The notes: generated by a model from the letters alone, not told the origin. DNA of 64,000 nt from Pleurocapsa sp. MO_226.B13 (GCA_030064795.1 JASJEI010000005.1:5903-69902), one strand, 5' to 3'. Positions 40,003 to 49,407 are shown, numbered from the stretch's first letter. Program-made: numbers and translations.

Positions 40003-40983
40003 CTACGAAGCAAATACCATCCAAGATTGAACCATTTCTGGATTGTTTGCCATCCATTGAGTTGCGGCTTCGCGAGGAGATAAACCCTCAACATTGGTGA
40101 GATAGTCCATCTCAGTGACAGCATCAACACCGAGAGAAATGCGATTGAGAGTATCCAGAGTCTTGCTTGGGGCGCGATCGCGGAAGTTTTGGGTCACGAC
40201 TAAAGAACAGCGATCGGGTTCGGGAAATACATTCAAAGGATCGTTTAAACGACGAATTTCATAAGCTTGATTGAGATATTGCGGTTGCCATAAGGGAATA
40301 ATTACCCCATTTTCTGCTTCTACTCCTTGCTCGAATGCACTTACCCAATCTTCTTCTGTCCCAGTGCGAAACTCATAACCAGCAGCTTCCAGGTTGTAGC
40401 GAGACATAATCTCTTGAGACAAACGAGTAATACCCGCGCCTGGACCAATTCCCTGAATCACTTGATTCATCTGCTCGGAGACTTCAGGACGAGTGAGATC
40501 TTCAATAGATTGAATATCTTCAGGGAGATAGTTGGGAACACCCCAGAAAAAACCTGCATTTTCATAGAGAGGGTCTAGCTCTATTGCTTCTGTGCCGTAT
40601 TCTTCAAACAGGGGCTCGTGTCCAGACGGAAGCCATACAGCTACCAGCAGATCTAAATCTCCTTGACCGAGAATCGGAAAAATCTCAGCATGAGGCCCTT
40701 CAGTAATTTCTACCTGATGTCCTAATGATTCGAGAACATTCTGCATTACACCACCGACGACTCGATAAAAAGACAGTCCCACAACACCCATACGAACAGT
40801 TAAATCGTTAGAGGCAGTTTGTAATCGAGTAGAATTAGCGATCGCTTTGGTTTTTCCAATAGTTACGTTGAGTGCGGCAGATGTACCTGCTATAGCAGCA
40901 AATTTAAAAAACTGACGGCGACTAGCTTGGCTCAAAGAATTAATATAAGTGATTTGTGAATAGTTGTTACCCCAATTTTTCAT
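40003..40983 (-). CDS. Glycine betaine/proline-type substrate-binding protein with Tat leader
   Basis: The 326-residue protein has a twin-arginine type leader (ASRRQFFKFAAIAGTSAA) followed by an OpuAC-like binding domain (VRMGVVGLSFYRVVGGVMQNVL, GDLDLLVAVWLPSG, LWQPQYLNQAY). OpuAC family proteins bind glycine betaine or choline for an ABC permease. No permease or ATPase gene is adjacent, so it is an orphan. Tat export of a binding protein is uncommon. It is flanked by a Tat-exported SDR and an AraC regulator on the same strand. Confidence 0.88.
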   Translation of the reverse strand: MKNWGNNYSQITYINSLSQASRRQFFKFAAIAGTSAALNVTIGKTKAIANSTRLQTASNDLTVRMGVVGLSFYRVVGGVMQNVLESLGHQVEITEGPHAEIFPILGQGDLDLLVAVWLPSGHEPLFEEYGTEAIELDPLYENAGFFWGVPNYLPEDIQSIEDLTRPEVSEQMNQVIQGIGPGAGITRLSQEIMSRYNLEAAGYEFRTGTEEDWVSAFEQGVEAENGVIIPLWQPQYLNQAYEIRRLNDPLNVFPEPDRCSLVVTQNFRDRAPSKTLDTLNRISLGVDAVTEMDYLTNVEGLSPREAATQWMANNPEMVQSWMVFAS

Positions 40984-41076
40984 GGCTGAGCTTTAGTTAA
41001 AACTGATAATTATTTTGAAGGCGATCGCTTTTGATAAACACTAGATTTGGCGATCGCTCGAACTACATTTCTTTTC

Positions 41077-41961
41077 TTATCGAGTTAAATAACCGCCGTT
41101 AATCCAAATCGTCTGTCCCGTAATCCACTGCGAACTAGGCAAAGCGAGAAACTCTACTACAGGAACAATATCGCTAATCTGACCGAGACGATTTAAAACA
41201 GAGAGATTGGCAGCAAATTCAGTCGTTTCGGGAGTTTCCTGACTATGAAAGAAGGGCGTATCCACAGGCCCTGGTGAGATAGTGTTGACGGTAATGCCCC
41301 GCTCTCCTAATTCCCGCGCCCCCATCCGAGTTACTTCTTCCATAGTTGCCTTAGTTCCTGCATAAGCAGAGTAATTAGGTGCCATTCCCGCCAGCAGCGA
41401 AGTACCAATATTGATGATGCGTCCATTGTCTGAGATACGGCGTGCTGCTTCTCGCATACACAAAAAAGTTCCCCTGGTATTGATATTAATCATCCGTTCG
41501 AGGTCTTCATCGGTGACTTCGGCAATTGGTTTCTTGACAATTTGCCCAGCGTTGTTGACCAGAATATCCAACCGTCCGAAGTTTTCAAATGCCGTATCGA
41601 AAGTTCGTTTAACCGTTTCTGTCTGACCCAAATCGCCCTGTACTAAAGCAGCCCGCGTGCCTTGGGCTTCTACTAGCCGTGCAGTTTCTTCTGCCTGATC
41701 TCTGGTTTCTTCCCGATGGTAATGCACCACCACATCCGCACCATGTTTGGCTAAGGCTTCGGCAAAACCACGTCCTAGATTGGATCTAGCTCCCGTAACG
41801 ACTGCTACTTTACCAGCTAGTTCTCGATTGGAATCAGCAGCAGCAGTTGAAATCGGCTGAGATTGGCTTGTATCTTCAGCAATGGCTTGACCAGCAGCAA
41901 TTGACCCCACTAAACCCGTTGCTCCAATCGCACCCAAGAATTTGCGTCTATTTGTACTCAT
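41077..41961 (-). CDS. Tat-exported short-chain dehydrogenase/reductase
   Basis: The 294-residue protein begins with a twin-arginine leader (NRRKFLGAIGATGLVGSIAAG). The SDR domain has the cofactor motif VTGARSNLGRGFA, NNAGQ, the catalytic Ser in NIGTSLLAG and the YAGTK (YxxxK) motif. SDRs use NAD(P) and are usually cytoplasmic; export through Tat would deliver it folded with cofactor. The substrate is unknown. It is probably the first gene of a minus-strand run with the binding protein and AraC regulator. Confidence 0.9.
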   Translation of the reverse strand: MSTNRRKFLGAIGATGLVGSIAAGQAIAEDTSQSQPISTAAADSNRELAGKVAVVTGARSNLGRGFAEALAKHGADVVVHYHREETRDQAEETARLVEAQGTRAALVQGDLGQTETVKRTFDTAFENFGRLDILVNNAGQIVKKPIAEVTDEDLERMININTRGTFLCMREAARRISDNGRIINIGTSLLAGMAPNYSAYAGTKATMEEVTRMGARELGERGITVNTISPGPVDTPFFHSQETPETTEFAANLSVLNRLGQISDIVPVVEFLALPSSQWITGQTIWINGGYLTR

Positions 41962-42027
41962 GATCTTTCTTAAGTATTTTTTAATAAATTCTGTTGCCTA
42001 AATCATAAGTAATGTTGGCAGAATAGG

Positions 42028-42046
42028 TAGTATCGCTTAGATACTA
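42028..42046. promoter_or_regulatory. Inverted repeat upstream of the SDR gene
   Basis: TAGTATC and GATACTA are perfect 7-bp arms around GCTTA, about 70 bp upstream of the SDR start. The form suits a regulator-binding site in the spacer between the SDR gene and the divergent M28 peptidase, but the regulator is unknown. Confidence 0.35.
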
Positions 42047-42251
42047 AAATGAGTGGATTTCGATCCGTAGTTTTCAAGTATTTGCAGAGTAACTTGGGGA
42101 TATTTTCTAATCAAAGCGATCTAAGTAGGTGGGCAAAAAGACTATTACTATAGCTTGTCAGAATTATCCGAAAGGCTCTGCTAACACTTTAATGTCATCT
42201 TTTTCTGCCACTCTAGATAAAAACAGTAATCTCTGACTGAAACGATACGTA

Positions 42252-43550
42252 ATGAAACTGCTCTTAAATTTAAAATTGCTATCAATAACGGCGATTAGTG
42301 CTGCTGGCTTAGTCATACTCGAATATGACGATCGCCCTGCCCTAAAGGATACGCCTTCGGCTAACAGCATGGCTTTGCTAGGCTTTTTTAGGTCAGAATT
42401 CGCTGTAACAGTTCAATCTTCAGTTAGATCTAGCTTAACTTCCTACAGCCGAGTTAATCGAGATGCCGAAGCATTAGTCAATCTTGGTTCGAGGGTAGCG
42501 GGAACGCCAACTAGCGAAAAAGCACTTGCTTATTTAAATTCGGAATATCAAAAAGCAGGTTACAAAACTGAAGTTCAGACTTTCACCTATCCTAAATTTG
42601 AGGATCGAGGTTCTAATCTAGAGAGCGACGGCAATAGAGTTTCAGGTAGAGCTTTGAATGGTTCGCCTTCTGGTAGTCCCTGTGCTGCAATTGTAGTAGT
42701 TCCAAACTTGGGAAGAAAAGAGGATTTCCAACAGGTAAATGTAAAAGGCAAGATTGCCGTTGTCAGACGGGGTGAAATTCGTTTTAGCGATAAAGCTAGC
42801 AATGCGGAAGCAGCAGGTGCGGTGGGTTTGATAATAGTCAACAACGCAGAGGATAACTTTAGCGGAACTTTGGGTAAAAAAATAAATATTCCCGTTTTAT
42901 CTGTTTCGGGCAAACAAGGAAAATCTCTACTGCAAAATACCGACAATTCCCAACAAGCAACCCTAAAAGTCGATACAGTTCGTCGCCTCGTTACAGGACG
43001 CAATTTGATTGCTCGTCAAGCAAATTCAACTCAGCCAAAAGCAATTATCGGCGGTCATTATGATTCGGTAGCGGGTTCTCCTGGAGCCAATGATAACGCT
43101 TCGGGTACGGCTGTAGTTCTCGAACTAGCTCGGAGACTAGCTGGAACACCACAAGCAGATCGAGTTTGGTTTGTTGCTTTTGATGGTGAAGAGGACGGTC
43201 TGCATGGCTCTAGGGCATTTGTAGACAATGCCACTCCTCAGTTTCTCTCACAGCTATCGGGAATGATTAACTTTGATATGGTAGGAATAAATAAAGAGTT
43301 GAGAGTTGGCGGAACGCCTTCACTAGCTACTCCGATCGAAAAAGATTATTCAAATTATTCTCTTTCTCAAATTGGAGCAATTGGCGGTAGCGACCACGTT
43401 CCCTTTGCTAATGCCAAAGTTCCCGTTCTTTTCTTTACGAGAGGATTAGACCCTAACTATCATACTCCGAAGGATCTAAAGGTGAATCCTCACTTGCTCG
43501 ATGAAACTGTCGAAGTGGGTTTGGAAGTTACCAGACAGTTTCTAGAATGA
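42252..43550 (+). CDS. M28-family zinc aminopeptidase with PA domain
   Basis: The 432-residue protein begins with a hydrophobic leader (LLLNLKLLSITAISAAGLVI) and is probably exported. A PA domain lies at about residues 125-225, and the M28 domain carries the zinc ligands in GGHYDS, GANDNASG, DGEED, NFDMVG and GSDHVPF. It should remove N-terminal residues from peptides. The region encoding residues about 30-50 coincides with a dispersed DNA repeat. It lies upstream of pqqA on the same strand with a 213-bp gap. Confidence 0.92.
   Translation: MKLLLNLKLLSITAISAAGLVILEYDDRPALKDTPSANSMALLGFFRSEFAVTVQSSVRSSLTSYSRVNRDAEALVNLGSRVAGTPTSEKALAYLNSEYQKAGYKTEVQTFTYPKFEDRGSNLESDGNRVSGRALNGSPSGSPCAAIVVVPNLGRKEDFQQVNVKGKIAVVRRGEIRFSDKASNAEAAGAVGLIIVNNAEDNFSGTLGKKINIPVLSVSGKQGKSLLQNTDNSQQATLKVDTVRRLVTGRNLIARQANSTQPKAIIGGHYDSVAGSPGANDNASGTAVVLELARRLAGTPQADRVWFVAFDGEEDGLHGSRAFVDNATPQFLSQLSGMINFDMVGINKELRVGGTPSLATPIEKDYSNYSLSQIGAIGGSDHVPFANAKVPVLFFTRGLDPNYHTPKDLKVNPHLLDETVEVGLEVTRQFLE
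42340..42355. repeat. CCCTAAAGGAT repeat inside the M28 peptidase gene
   Basis: CCCTAAAGGATACGCC matches the core of intergenic repeats near 26.7, 50.55 and 55.75 kb. Here it lies within the coding frame just after the signal-peptide region and is translated as ALKDTP. A GGCTAACAGC...GCTTTGCTAGGC palindromic stretch follows. Confidence 0.55.
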
Positions 43551-43763
43551 AATTGGTAGATTGATGGTAAAAATTATTTAATCACTCTATTATCCCTTCT
43601 GGACTGGAATTTTATAGCAGCGATCGCTTTTCACAATGTCACAATGGCAAGGAGATTGCTAACATTTAACAAAAATGCGAAACAACTCTCAGTCTTCAAC
43701 TTGCCAAGGCTGAGATGGATTGATTTTCAGATTCAAGCATAGTTAATAATTAGGAGTAACGTC

Positions 43764-43955
43764 ATGGTAGATCGAGCAAATTATTTGGATTCTAGTAAAA
43801 AAGAAACCGATACTGCGAACAATAATAGAGATAAAAACGCGACGGATACCGCTCTTTCTAATACAGGAAAACCGCTCGCGGTTTGGGAGTCGCCAGAATT
43901 TGAAGAATTCGATCTTTGTATGGAAGTAACCGCTTACGTCCATCAGTGGCAGTGA
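43764..43955 (+). CDS. pqqA: PqqA-like PQQ precursor peptide with long leader
   Basis: The 63-residue peptide ends in a segment typical of PqqA: VWESPEFEEFDLCMEVTAYVH. The Glu and Tyr that are joined to form pyrroloquinoline quinone would be E54 and Y58 in EVTAY. Known PqqA peptides are usually about 22-40 residues; this one has some 38 extra N-terminal residues rich in Asp, Asn, Lys and Thr. An AGGAG site sits eight bases before the ATG. The stop overlaps the pqqB start in TGATG, implying translational coupling. The assignment rests on the motif plus its pqqB neighbour. Confidence 0.82.
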   Translation: MVDRANYLDSSKKETDTANNNRDKNATDTALSNTGKPLAVWESPEFEEFDLCMEVTAYVHQWQ

Positions 43956-44869
43956 TGCAGATACGTATTCTCGGTTCGGCAGCAGGAGGCGGATTTCCTC
44001 AATGGAACTGTAATTGCGCTGGTTGTCAGGCTGCACGTGGAAGCAATACGGGAGTACGCTGGCGTACTCAATCGTCTTTGGCGGTTCGAGGCAGTTCGGG
44101 TAATTGGTTTTTGGTTAACGCCTCCCCTGACGTGCGCCAACAACTGGAACGGCTGCGGGAGGAAACACCTACTTCTATTCGCTCTAGTCCTATTGCCGGG
44201 GTGCTATTGAGTGATGCCGAGATCGACCATACCGCAGGATTGACCATCTTAAGGGAATCGAGCAAACCGCTGCAAATTTACGGCACAGATACCGTAAAAC
44301 GGGCATTAACCGAGGGTTTTTCTTTACTGCGGGTGCTTAAGGATTATTGCGGGATCGAATGGTGGGCGATCGAACCAGGCTCATTAATAAATTTTGGCAG
44401 TCAAGAGGAGTCTAGCCTAGAAGTAGAAGCCTTTTCACTGATTGGTACGCCACCTAAGTATATGCGTTCTCAAGCTTCATCTGAGGGTATTTGGGTAGTC
44501 GGGTTTACCTTCCGCGATCGCGCTAGTGGTGGGGTTGCTACTTATGCACCAGCTTTAGCCGAACTAACCCCCTCAATCATCAACAGGTTTGAAACGAGTG
44601 ACTGTATTTTGGTAGATGGTACTTTTTGGCAGAATGACGAACTAGTAAAACTGGGAATGTCAAACCGTACCGCTTTATCAATGGGACACTTACCGCTTTG
44701 GGGAGAGAATGGTAGCTTGAACCGTCTATCTCAACTCTCCCCCTCGCGCAAAATTTTTACTCATATCAATAATACTAATCCGATTCTGATCGAGCATTCG
44801 CCAGAACGACAAATAGTTGAAGTAGCAGGGATGGAAGTTGGTTATGACGGATTGACTATCGAACTGTAG
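43955..44869 (+). CDS. pqqB: PQQ biosynthesis protein PqqB
   Basis: The 304-residue metallo-beta-lactamase-fold protein shows the PqqB signatures MQIRILGSAAGGGFPQWNCNC, a Cys pair in CAGCQ, and SDAEIDHTAGL. Length is normal. PqqB acts as a hydroxylase in PQQ maturation, working on the Glu-Tyr product derived from PqqA. I chose the ATG at 43955, which overlaps the pqqA stop. No pqqC, pqqD or pqqE follows; the next gene is dusA on the opposite strand. A complete pathway would need them elsewhere in the genome. Confidence 0.93.
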   Translation: MQIRILGSAAGGGFPQWNCNCAGCQAARGSNTGVRWRTQSSLAVRGSSGNWFLVNASPDVRQQLERLREETPTSIRSSPIAGVLLSDAEIDHTAGLTILRESSKPLQIYGTDTVKRALTEGFSLLRVLKDYCGIEWWAIEPGSLINFGSQEESSLEVEAFSLIGTPPKYMRSQASSEGIWVVGFTFRDRASGGVATYAPALAELTPSIINRFETSDCILVDGTFWQNDELVKLGMSNRTALSMGHLPLWGENGSLNRLSQLSPSRKIFTHINNTNPILIEHSPERQIVEVAGMEVGYDGLTIEL

Positions 44870-44884
44870 CTGTGAGCTACTCTC

Positions 44885-45877
44885 TCAGCTAACCTCTGCT
44901 AAGGCAGCCTTAATAGTCGAGGCATTTGCCCCAGGCAAATAAGCTTGTTGACTGATATAGCGTTTCCAGGCTTTAGTTCCTGGTTGTTCGGCGAATAGCT
45001 GTAGCATATGACGGCTAATAGAATTAAGCCTGATGCCTTTGCCGATCCAGTATTCAATGTAGGGTAGCATGGCTTCTACGATCTGATGGCGAGTTGGAGG
45101 GGTAACATCTTCACCATAGAGATCTCGGTCTATACTAGCAAAAAGATAAGGGCGATCGTAAGCAGCACGCCCAATCATTACTCCATCTACGAATTCAAGA
45201 TGGGTATTAACCTGCTGAAGACTAGTAATACCGCCATTGATTTCGATAAATAGATCGGGAAAATCTTCCTTGAGACGATAGACATCTTGGTAACGTAACG
45301 GCGGGACGTTGCGGTTTTCTTTAGGGCTTAAGCCTTTTAACCAAGCCTTGCGGGCATGGACGGTAAAATTGGTACAGCCAGCTTCAGAGACAATCCGTAC
45401 GAAGTTTGCCATGTCTTCATAGCGATCGCACTCGTCCACCCCGATCCGATGCTTGACTGTCACGGGGATCTCTACAACCCGTTTCATCGCCTCTACCGCA
45501 GCAGCTACTAATTCTGGTTGCGTCATCAAACAAGCACCAAAATTACCACTTTGAACCCTGGGACTGGGGCAACCAATGTTTAAATTGATGGCATCATAAC
45601 CCCAATTCGCGCCAATTTTGGCACATTCAGCCAATTGTCTTGGCTCGTCTCCTCCTATCTGTAGTACCAAAGGTTTTTCTGCCTCAGAGAAGTCTAATAG
45701 CTTGGAGCGATCGCCATGCATAATTGCCTGACTGGTAATCATCTCCGTGTACAGTAAAGTCCGACGAGTAATTTGTCGCATAAAGTAGCGATAATGGCGA
45801 TCGGTGCGATCCATCATCGGGGCAATACTCAAAGGATTATCGATTTTGATTTGGGGGTTAGTGGAATTGCTATTCAC
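44885..45877 (-). CDS. dusA: tRNA-dihydrouridine synthase A
   Basis: The 330-residue FMN protein reduces uridines in the tRNA D-loop. Motifs include APMMDRTDRHYRYFMR, NLNIGCPSPRVQSGNFGACLM with the catalytic Cys, VKHRIGVD and GVMIGRAAYDRP. The DusA type is indicated by TDRHYRYF and GCPSPRVQ. It is convergent with pqqB, with only 15 bp between the two stops. Confidence 0.94.
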   Translation of the reverse strand: MNSNSTNPQIKIDNPLSIAPMMDRTDRHYRYFMRQITRRTLLYTEMITSQAIMHGDRSKLLDFSEAEKPLVLQIGGDEPRQLAECAKIGANWGYDAINLNIGCPSPRVQSGNFGACLMTQPELVAAAVEAMKRVVEIPVTVKHRIGVDECDRYEDMANFVRIVSEAGCTNFTVHARKAWLKGLSPKENRNVPPLRYQDVYRLKEDFPDLFIEINGGITSLQQVNTHLEFVDGVMIGRAAYDRPYLFASIDRDLYGEDVTPPTRHQIVEAMLPYIEYWIGKGIRLNSISRHMLQLFAEQPGTKAWKRYISQQAYLPGANASTIKAALAEVS

Positions 45878-45955
45878 GATCCGAGCATTTTGAATGGTGT
45901 TGTTATATACTAATTCTTTGAATGAGTCTTGGTTGCCATCCAGAACAATTAAGTC

Positions 45956-46222
45956 TTATTCGACGACAATACACCATTCGTGTAACTCGTAAGTTACACA
46001 ATTATTAATAATTAAAGGATCTCTAGCAACGATGTCTTTAGCTTCTTGTAGTGAATCGGCATTAAAGATTAACATCCCACCGCCCAATTCTCCCCAATAG
46101 CCACTTTTTGCTTGATGTCCTTTGGCAATTAGTTGACGGACGTAATTTTTGTGATCGCGAACATAGCGATCGAATGTTTTTTTATTAACTATTCCTTTTT
46201 CGATTTTGACAAAAGTTGGCAT
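45956..46222 (-). CDS. YciI-family protein
   Basis: The 88-residue protein has the YCII fold pattern: an N-terminal strand, FDRYVRDHKNYVRQLIAKG with the conserved His, GYWGELGGGMLIF and DIVARDPL. YciI-like proteins are small dimers with a proposed His/Asp active site; the biological role is poorly known. It lies upstream of dusA on the same strand (about 80 bp). Confidence 0.85.
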   Translation of the reverse strand: MPTFVKIEKGIVNKKTFDRYVRDHKNYVRQLIAKGHQAKSGYWGELGGGMLIFNADSLQEAKDIVARDPLIINNCVTYELHEWCIVVE

Positions 46223-46322
46223 AGGTAAGAGCTATTTTTTTTTGACTAGTAAATTATATTAAATACGACTACAATGGTATATTTATTATGGAGTCCTGTT
46301 TATTTTTTTTAGTAAAACTTAA

Positions 46323-47477
46323 ATGTTTTTGAGGAAATTTGTAGGTATTGACAAAAAATCTACTTTAAAAGTTTCTATAGTTGGCGGATCTAACTCTGTA
46401 ATGAGGAGAGGATACACTAAATATTTAAAAAGTTATCTCGCTCAAGCAACTTCTAAATCGATTTCTTTAGAATACTATTCCTTGGGTGGTGTACCCAGTA
46501 TTTATGGTGTAATTCAGCAGACCAGACACGATCTTGCAGCTCAAAGCGATATCATTTTTTTTGACTATCGCGACAACGATCGCTACGCTATTGACGATGG
46601 GCAATATGGCTTAGATCTATCAGCAAAATCCCTAGAAGGATTTATTATAAAAGTCCAAAAGTCAAATCCAAAATGCTTAATCGTTCTGATTTTGATCGGT
46701 ACAAATCTAGACCAATTTTATCATAATCCTCGTCCTGTTTGCGAACTGTATAAATCAATCGGCAAGCAATATAATTTACCAGTAATCGATCTGACAGAAG
46801 TGTTGAGTAAAGATGGAGGCTTGGATTTTGTAAAATCTTTATATAATGAAAAAGATCACGCCCATTATACTCGACCCCACGGGGTACAAATCGTGTCTCA
46901 AGCTATTGTAGATGAACTAGACTATCTGAGTATTATTAAGCTCTTAAAATCTCGAAAAGACTCATTTGAAATTCCAGATATACCGCCGATTGCTCCAGAT
47001 AATTTTGCCGATCTAAAATACTTTGACCGCTTTGAAGAAGGTAATTATTTTGCCCAAAAACCAAAAATATCTATTTATCAAAATACCGTTTTTCGCGAAA
47101 GAAACTTTACTATTTATCGGAGCAATTCTCTAAACTTTTGGCTCAAAGGAAAATTGATGGCGATTTTAATTAAATCCGATCTTAATGATGGTTTTATCGA
47201 GATCGAGTTTGATTCCAAAAAGATTGTTACTAGCTCTTATAATTCATGGGTTAATAATATAAAACCCCAAAATGTCATCAATCTCTGTGCCTTACCAATG
47301 CATAGATTTAAACCATCAACTGATTTTGCTCTCGTGTCAATTTCTTTGTGTCAGGAATATCCAGAGAAGTTTGAAATAGGCTACAACAAAGTCGTCCCAA
47401 CTAAAAAAAATCCTGACAAATGGAAACTCAGTATCATTGGTTTGGCTTACCTAGGAGAAATCAAGCCAATATCTTGA
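46323..47477 (+). CDS. SGNH-hydrolase-like protein
   Basis: The 384-residue protein has an N-terminal region like SGNH hydrolases: a block-I-like VSIVGGSNSVMRRG with the possible nucleophile Ser, a GTNLD segment (about residue 128) and a block-V-like KDHAHYTRPHGVQ with His. It lacks the classic GDSL. The C-terminal 170 residues look beta-rich and I do not recognise them. Such proteins often deacetylate or modify polysaccharide. No signal peptide or membrane helix is clear. Confidence 0.65.
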   Translation: MFLRKFVGIDKKSTLKVSIVGGSNSVMRRGYTKYLKSYLAQATSKSISLEYYSLGGVPSIYGVIQQTRHDLAAQSDIIFFDYRDNDRYAIDDGQYGLDLSAKSLEGFIIKVQKSNPKCLIVLILIGTNLDQFYHNPRPVCELYKSIGKQYNLPVIDLTEVLSKDGGLDFVKSLYNEKDHAHYTRPHGVQIVSQAIVDELDYLSIIKLLKSRKDSFEIPDIPPIAPDNFADLKYFDRFEEGNYFAQKPKISIYQNTVFRERNFTIYRSNSLNFWLKGKLMAILIKSDLNDGFIEIEFDSKKIVTSSYNSWVNNIKPQNVINLCALPMHRFKPSTDFALVSISLCQEYPEKFEIGYNKVVPTKKNPDKWKLSIIGLAYLGEIKPIS

Positions 47478-47516
47478 GAAGAATTAGTTCTCAGTCAAAC
47501 TAAAACTACTTCAGAA

Positions 47517-48557
47517 TCATTGATATAATTCCATCACTCGAGCGATCGCCATGCGCGATCGCACTTCTAGATCCAAAGCTGAAGTATGACCTAAGTTAAA
47601 ATGTTGGGCTGCTGCACAACCAATCATGGCAGCATTGTCGGTACAGTATTTCAGAGGAGGAAAATAAACTTTTAAGTTATCTCGATTGGCTGCTTGTTGT
47701 AAATATTTTCTCAAGGCACTATTCGCTGCAACTCCACCGCCAATAGTAATCGTATCCAAACCATAATCGCGGGCGCATTTGACGCTACGTTTTGCTAATA
47801 CCCTAGCTACCGTATCTTGAAAGCTAGCAGCGACATCGGCGGTGGGAATTTCTCCTTGGGTTTCTAATTTTTCAGTCAATCTTAAAACTGCGGTTTTCAT
47901 CCCGCTAAAGCTAAAGTCATAGGGATGATAACCCCTTCCGTCTGGTAAAGATATTCTACCCTCTGGTAACTTAAATGCTTTGGGATCGCCGTGCTGCGCC
48001 AGGCGATCGATTACAGGGCCACCAGGGTATCCGAGGTTAAGTAATCGCGCCACCTTATCAAATGCCTCTCCTGCTGCGTCGTCTCTGGTCGATCCTAACA
48101 GCTCATATTTGCCGTAATCTTTGACATAGATGCTGCTAGTGTGTCCTCCAGAAACCAACAGACATAAAAAAGGCGGTTGTAATTCTGGTTGAGCCAGATA
48201 AGAAGCATAAATATGTCCTTCTAAGTGGTGTACGCCCAAAAATGGCTTGCTATGAATCATTGCCAGGGTTTTCCCTGTTGCCACACCAACTAATAAAGCC
48301 CCGACCAAACCAGGAGTACAGGTAGCTGCGATCGCATCTATCTCTTGCCAGTCCATCTTTGCCTCTGACATTGCGCGATCGATACAGAAGTTGATAATTT
48401 CTAGATGTTTTCGGGAAGCTAATTCTGGTACTACACCACCATAAGTTTTGTGTAATTCGCTCTGAGAAGAAACAATACTACTTAAAACTTGACGATTCTT
48501 TACGATTGCCACCGCAGTTTCGTCACAACTTGTTTCGATCGCTAAAATTATTGCCAT
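47517..48557 (-). CDS. tsaD: tRNA N6-threonylcarbamoyladenosine transferase TsaD
   Basis: The 346-residue ASKHA-fold protein has the metal-binding HHLEGH motif, [13 protein letters not shown] start ([14 protein letters not shown]), [17 protein letters not shown] and [10 protein letters not shown]. With TsaB, TsaE and TsaC it makes the t6A modification at position 37 of ANN-decoding tRNAs. Length is normal. It is divergent from psaF with about 95 bp between starts. Confidence 0.96.
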   Translation of the reverse strand: MAIILAIETSCDETAVAIVKNRQVLSSIVSSQSELHKTYGGVVPELASRKHLEIINFCIDRAMSEAKMDWQEIDAIAATCTPGLVGALLVGVATGKTLAMIHSKPFLGVHHLEGHIYASYLAQPELQPPFLCLLVSGGHTSSIYVKDYGKYELLGSTRDDAAGEAFDKVARLLNLGYPGGPVIDRLAQHGDPKAFKLPEGRISLPDGRGYHPYDFSFSGMKTAVLRLTEKLETQGEIPTADVAASFQDTVARVLAKRSVKCARDYGLDTITIGGGVAANSALRKYLQQAANRDNLKVYFPPLKYCTDNAAMIGCAAAQHFNLGHTSALDLEVRSRMAIARVMELYQ

Positions 48558-48652
48558 CCTTTGATAAGTTTATTTATGAGTTAGCGTCTAAAAATTATCT
48601 TTGCGCTGAAACACAAACACAATTATTATCTGTCACAAAAGGAAACATATTC

Positions 48653-49150
48653 ATGAGAAAATTGTTTGCTTTAATACTAGTATTTACGCTTTGGTTTGGT
48701 TTTGCACCTACAGCTAATGCTGATGAAGTAGCGGGTTTAACCCCCTGTGCTGAAAACCCCGCGTACATTCAGAAAGCTAAAAATTTCCGCAACACTACTG
48801 ACGATCCCAATTCAGGTCAAATTAGAGCCGAGCGTTATGCTGAAGCTCTCTGTGGCCCTGAAGGCTATCCTCACTTAATTGTAGATGGTCGCTGGTCGCA
48901 TATGGGAGACTTTTTTATTCCTAGTATCCTCTTTTTGTATATCGCAGGCTGGATTGGCTGGGCTGGTCGCTCCTATATTATTGCTGTTAGAGACGAAAAG
49001 AATGCAGAAATGCAAGAGATCGTCGTCAACGTCCCCTTGGCTATTAGCAAAATGCTAGCTGCTGCCACTTGGCCGATATTAGCTTTTGGAGAATTTACTA
49101 GTGGCAAAATGTTTGCAGACGAATCGGAAATTACTGTTTCTCCGCGCTAG
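48653..49150 (+). CDS. psaF: Photosystem I subunit III PsaF
   Basis: The 165-residue protein has a cleavable leader ending near ANADEVAGL, then the PsaF lumenal region (LTPCAENPAYIQKAKNFRNTT, and YAEALCGPEGYPHLIVDGRWSH) and two hydrophobic segments (SILFLYIAGWIGWAGRSYI and the region near LAAATWPILAF). PsaF supports plastocyanin or cytochrome c6 docking on the lumenal side of photosystem I. An in-frame ATG-less extension upstream is not used; ATG 48653 follows AAAGGAAAC. psaJ follows 40 bp later. Confidence 0.97.
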   Translation: MRKLFALILVFTLWFGFAPTANADEVAGLTPCAENPAYIQKAKNFRNTTDDPNSGQIRAERYAEALCGPEGYPHLIVDGRWSHMGDFFIPSILFLYIAGWIGWAGRSYIIAVRDEKNAEMQEIVVNVPLAISKMLAAATWPILAFGEFTSGKMFADESEITVSPR

Positions 49151-49190
49151 ATCTGCATTTTAATTACTGTTTATACGGAGGATATTAATT

Positions 49191-49319
49191 ATGGAAGGCT
49201 TGCAAAAGTTTCTTTCTACTGCCCCAGTGTTGATTATGGCTCTGCTGACGGTTACAGCGGGAATTTTAATTGAATTTAACCGATTTTTCCCAGATTTATT
49301 ATTTCACCCTTTAAGTTAA
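49191..49319 (+). CDS. psaJ: Photosystem I subunit IX PsaJ
   Basis: The 42-residue protein begins [14 protein letters not shown] and ends [11 protein letters not shown], with one membrane helix between. It is the usual partner of PsaF at the edge of photosystem I. A GGAGG ribosome-binding site lies about 10 bases before the ATG, and a strong terminator follows at 49408-49444, so psaF-psaJ forms a complete operon. Confidence 0.95.
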   Translation: MEGLQKFLSTAPVLIMALLTVTAGILIEFNRFFPDLLFHPLS

Positions 49320-49407
49320 TCGAAAACCAAATTGAACTAAAAATTTCGAGAACTTAACTTAAATCTGTCTATTTTCAGCAAAAGTGCTGAGAATTTACAC
49401 TCTAAAT

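Noticed and set aside
43743..44036. Minus-strand frame opposite pqqA and pqqB
   Set aside because: It lies antisense to two well-supported coupled genes and its product has no family features.
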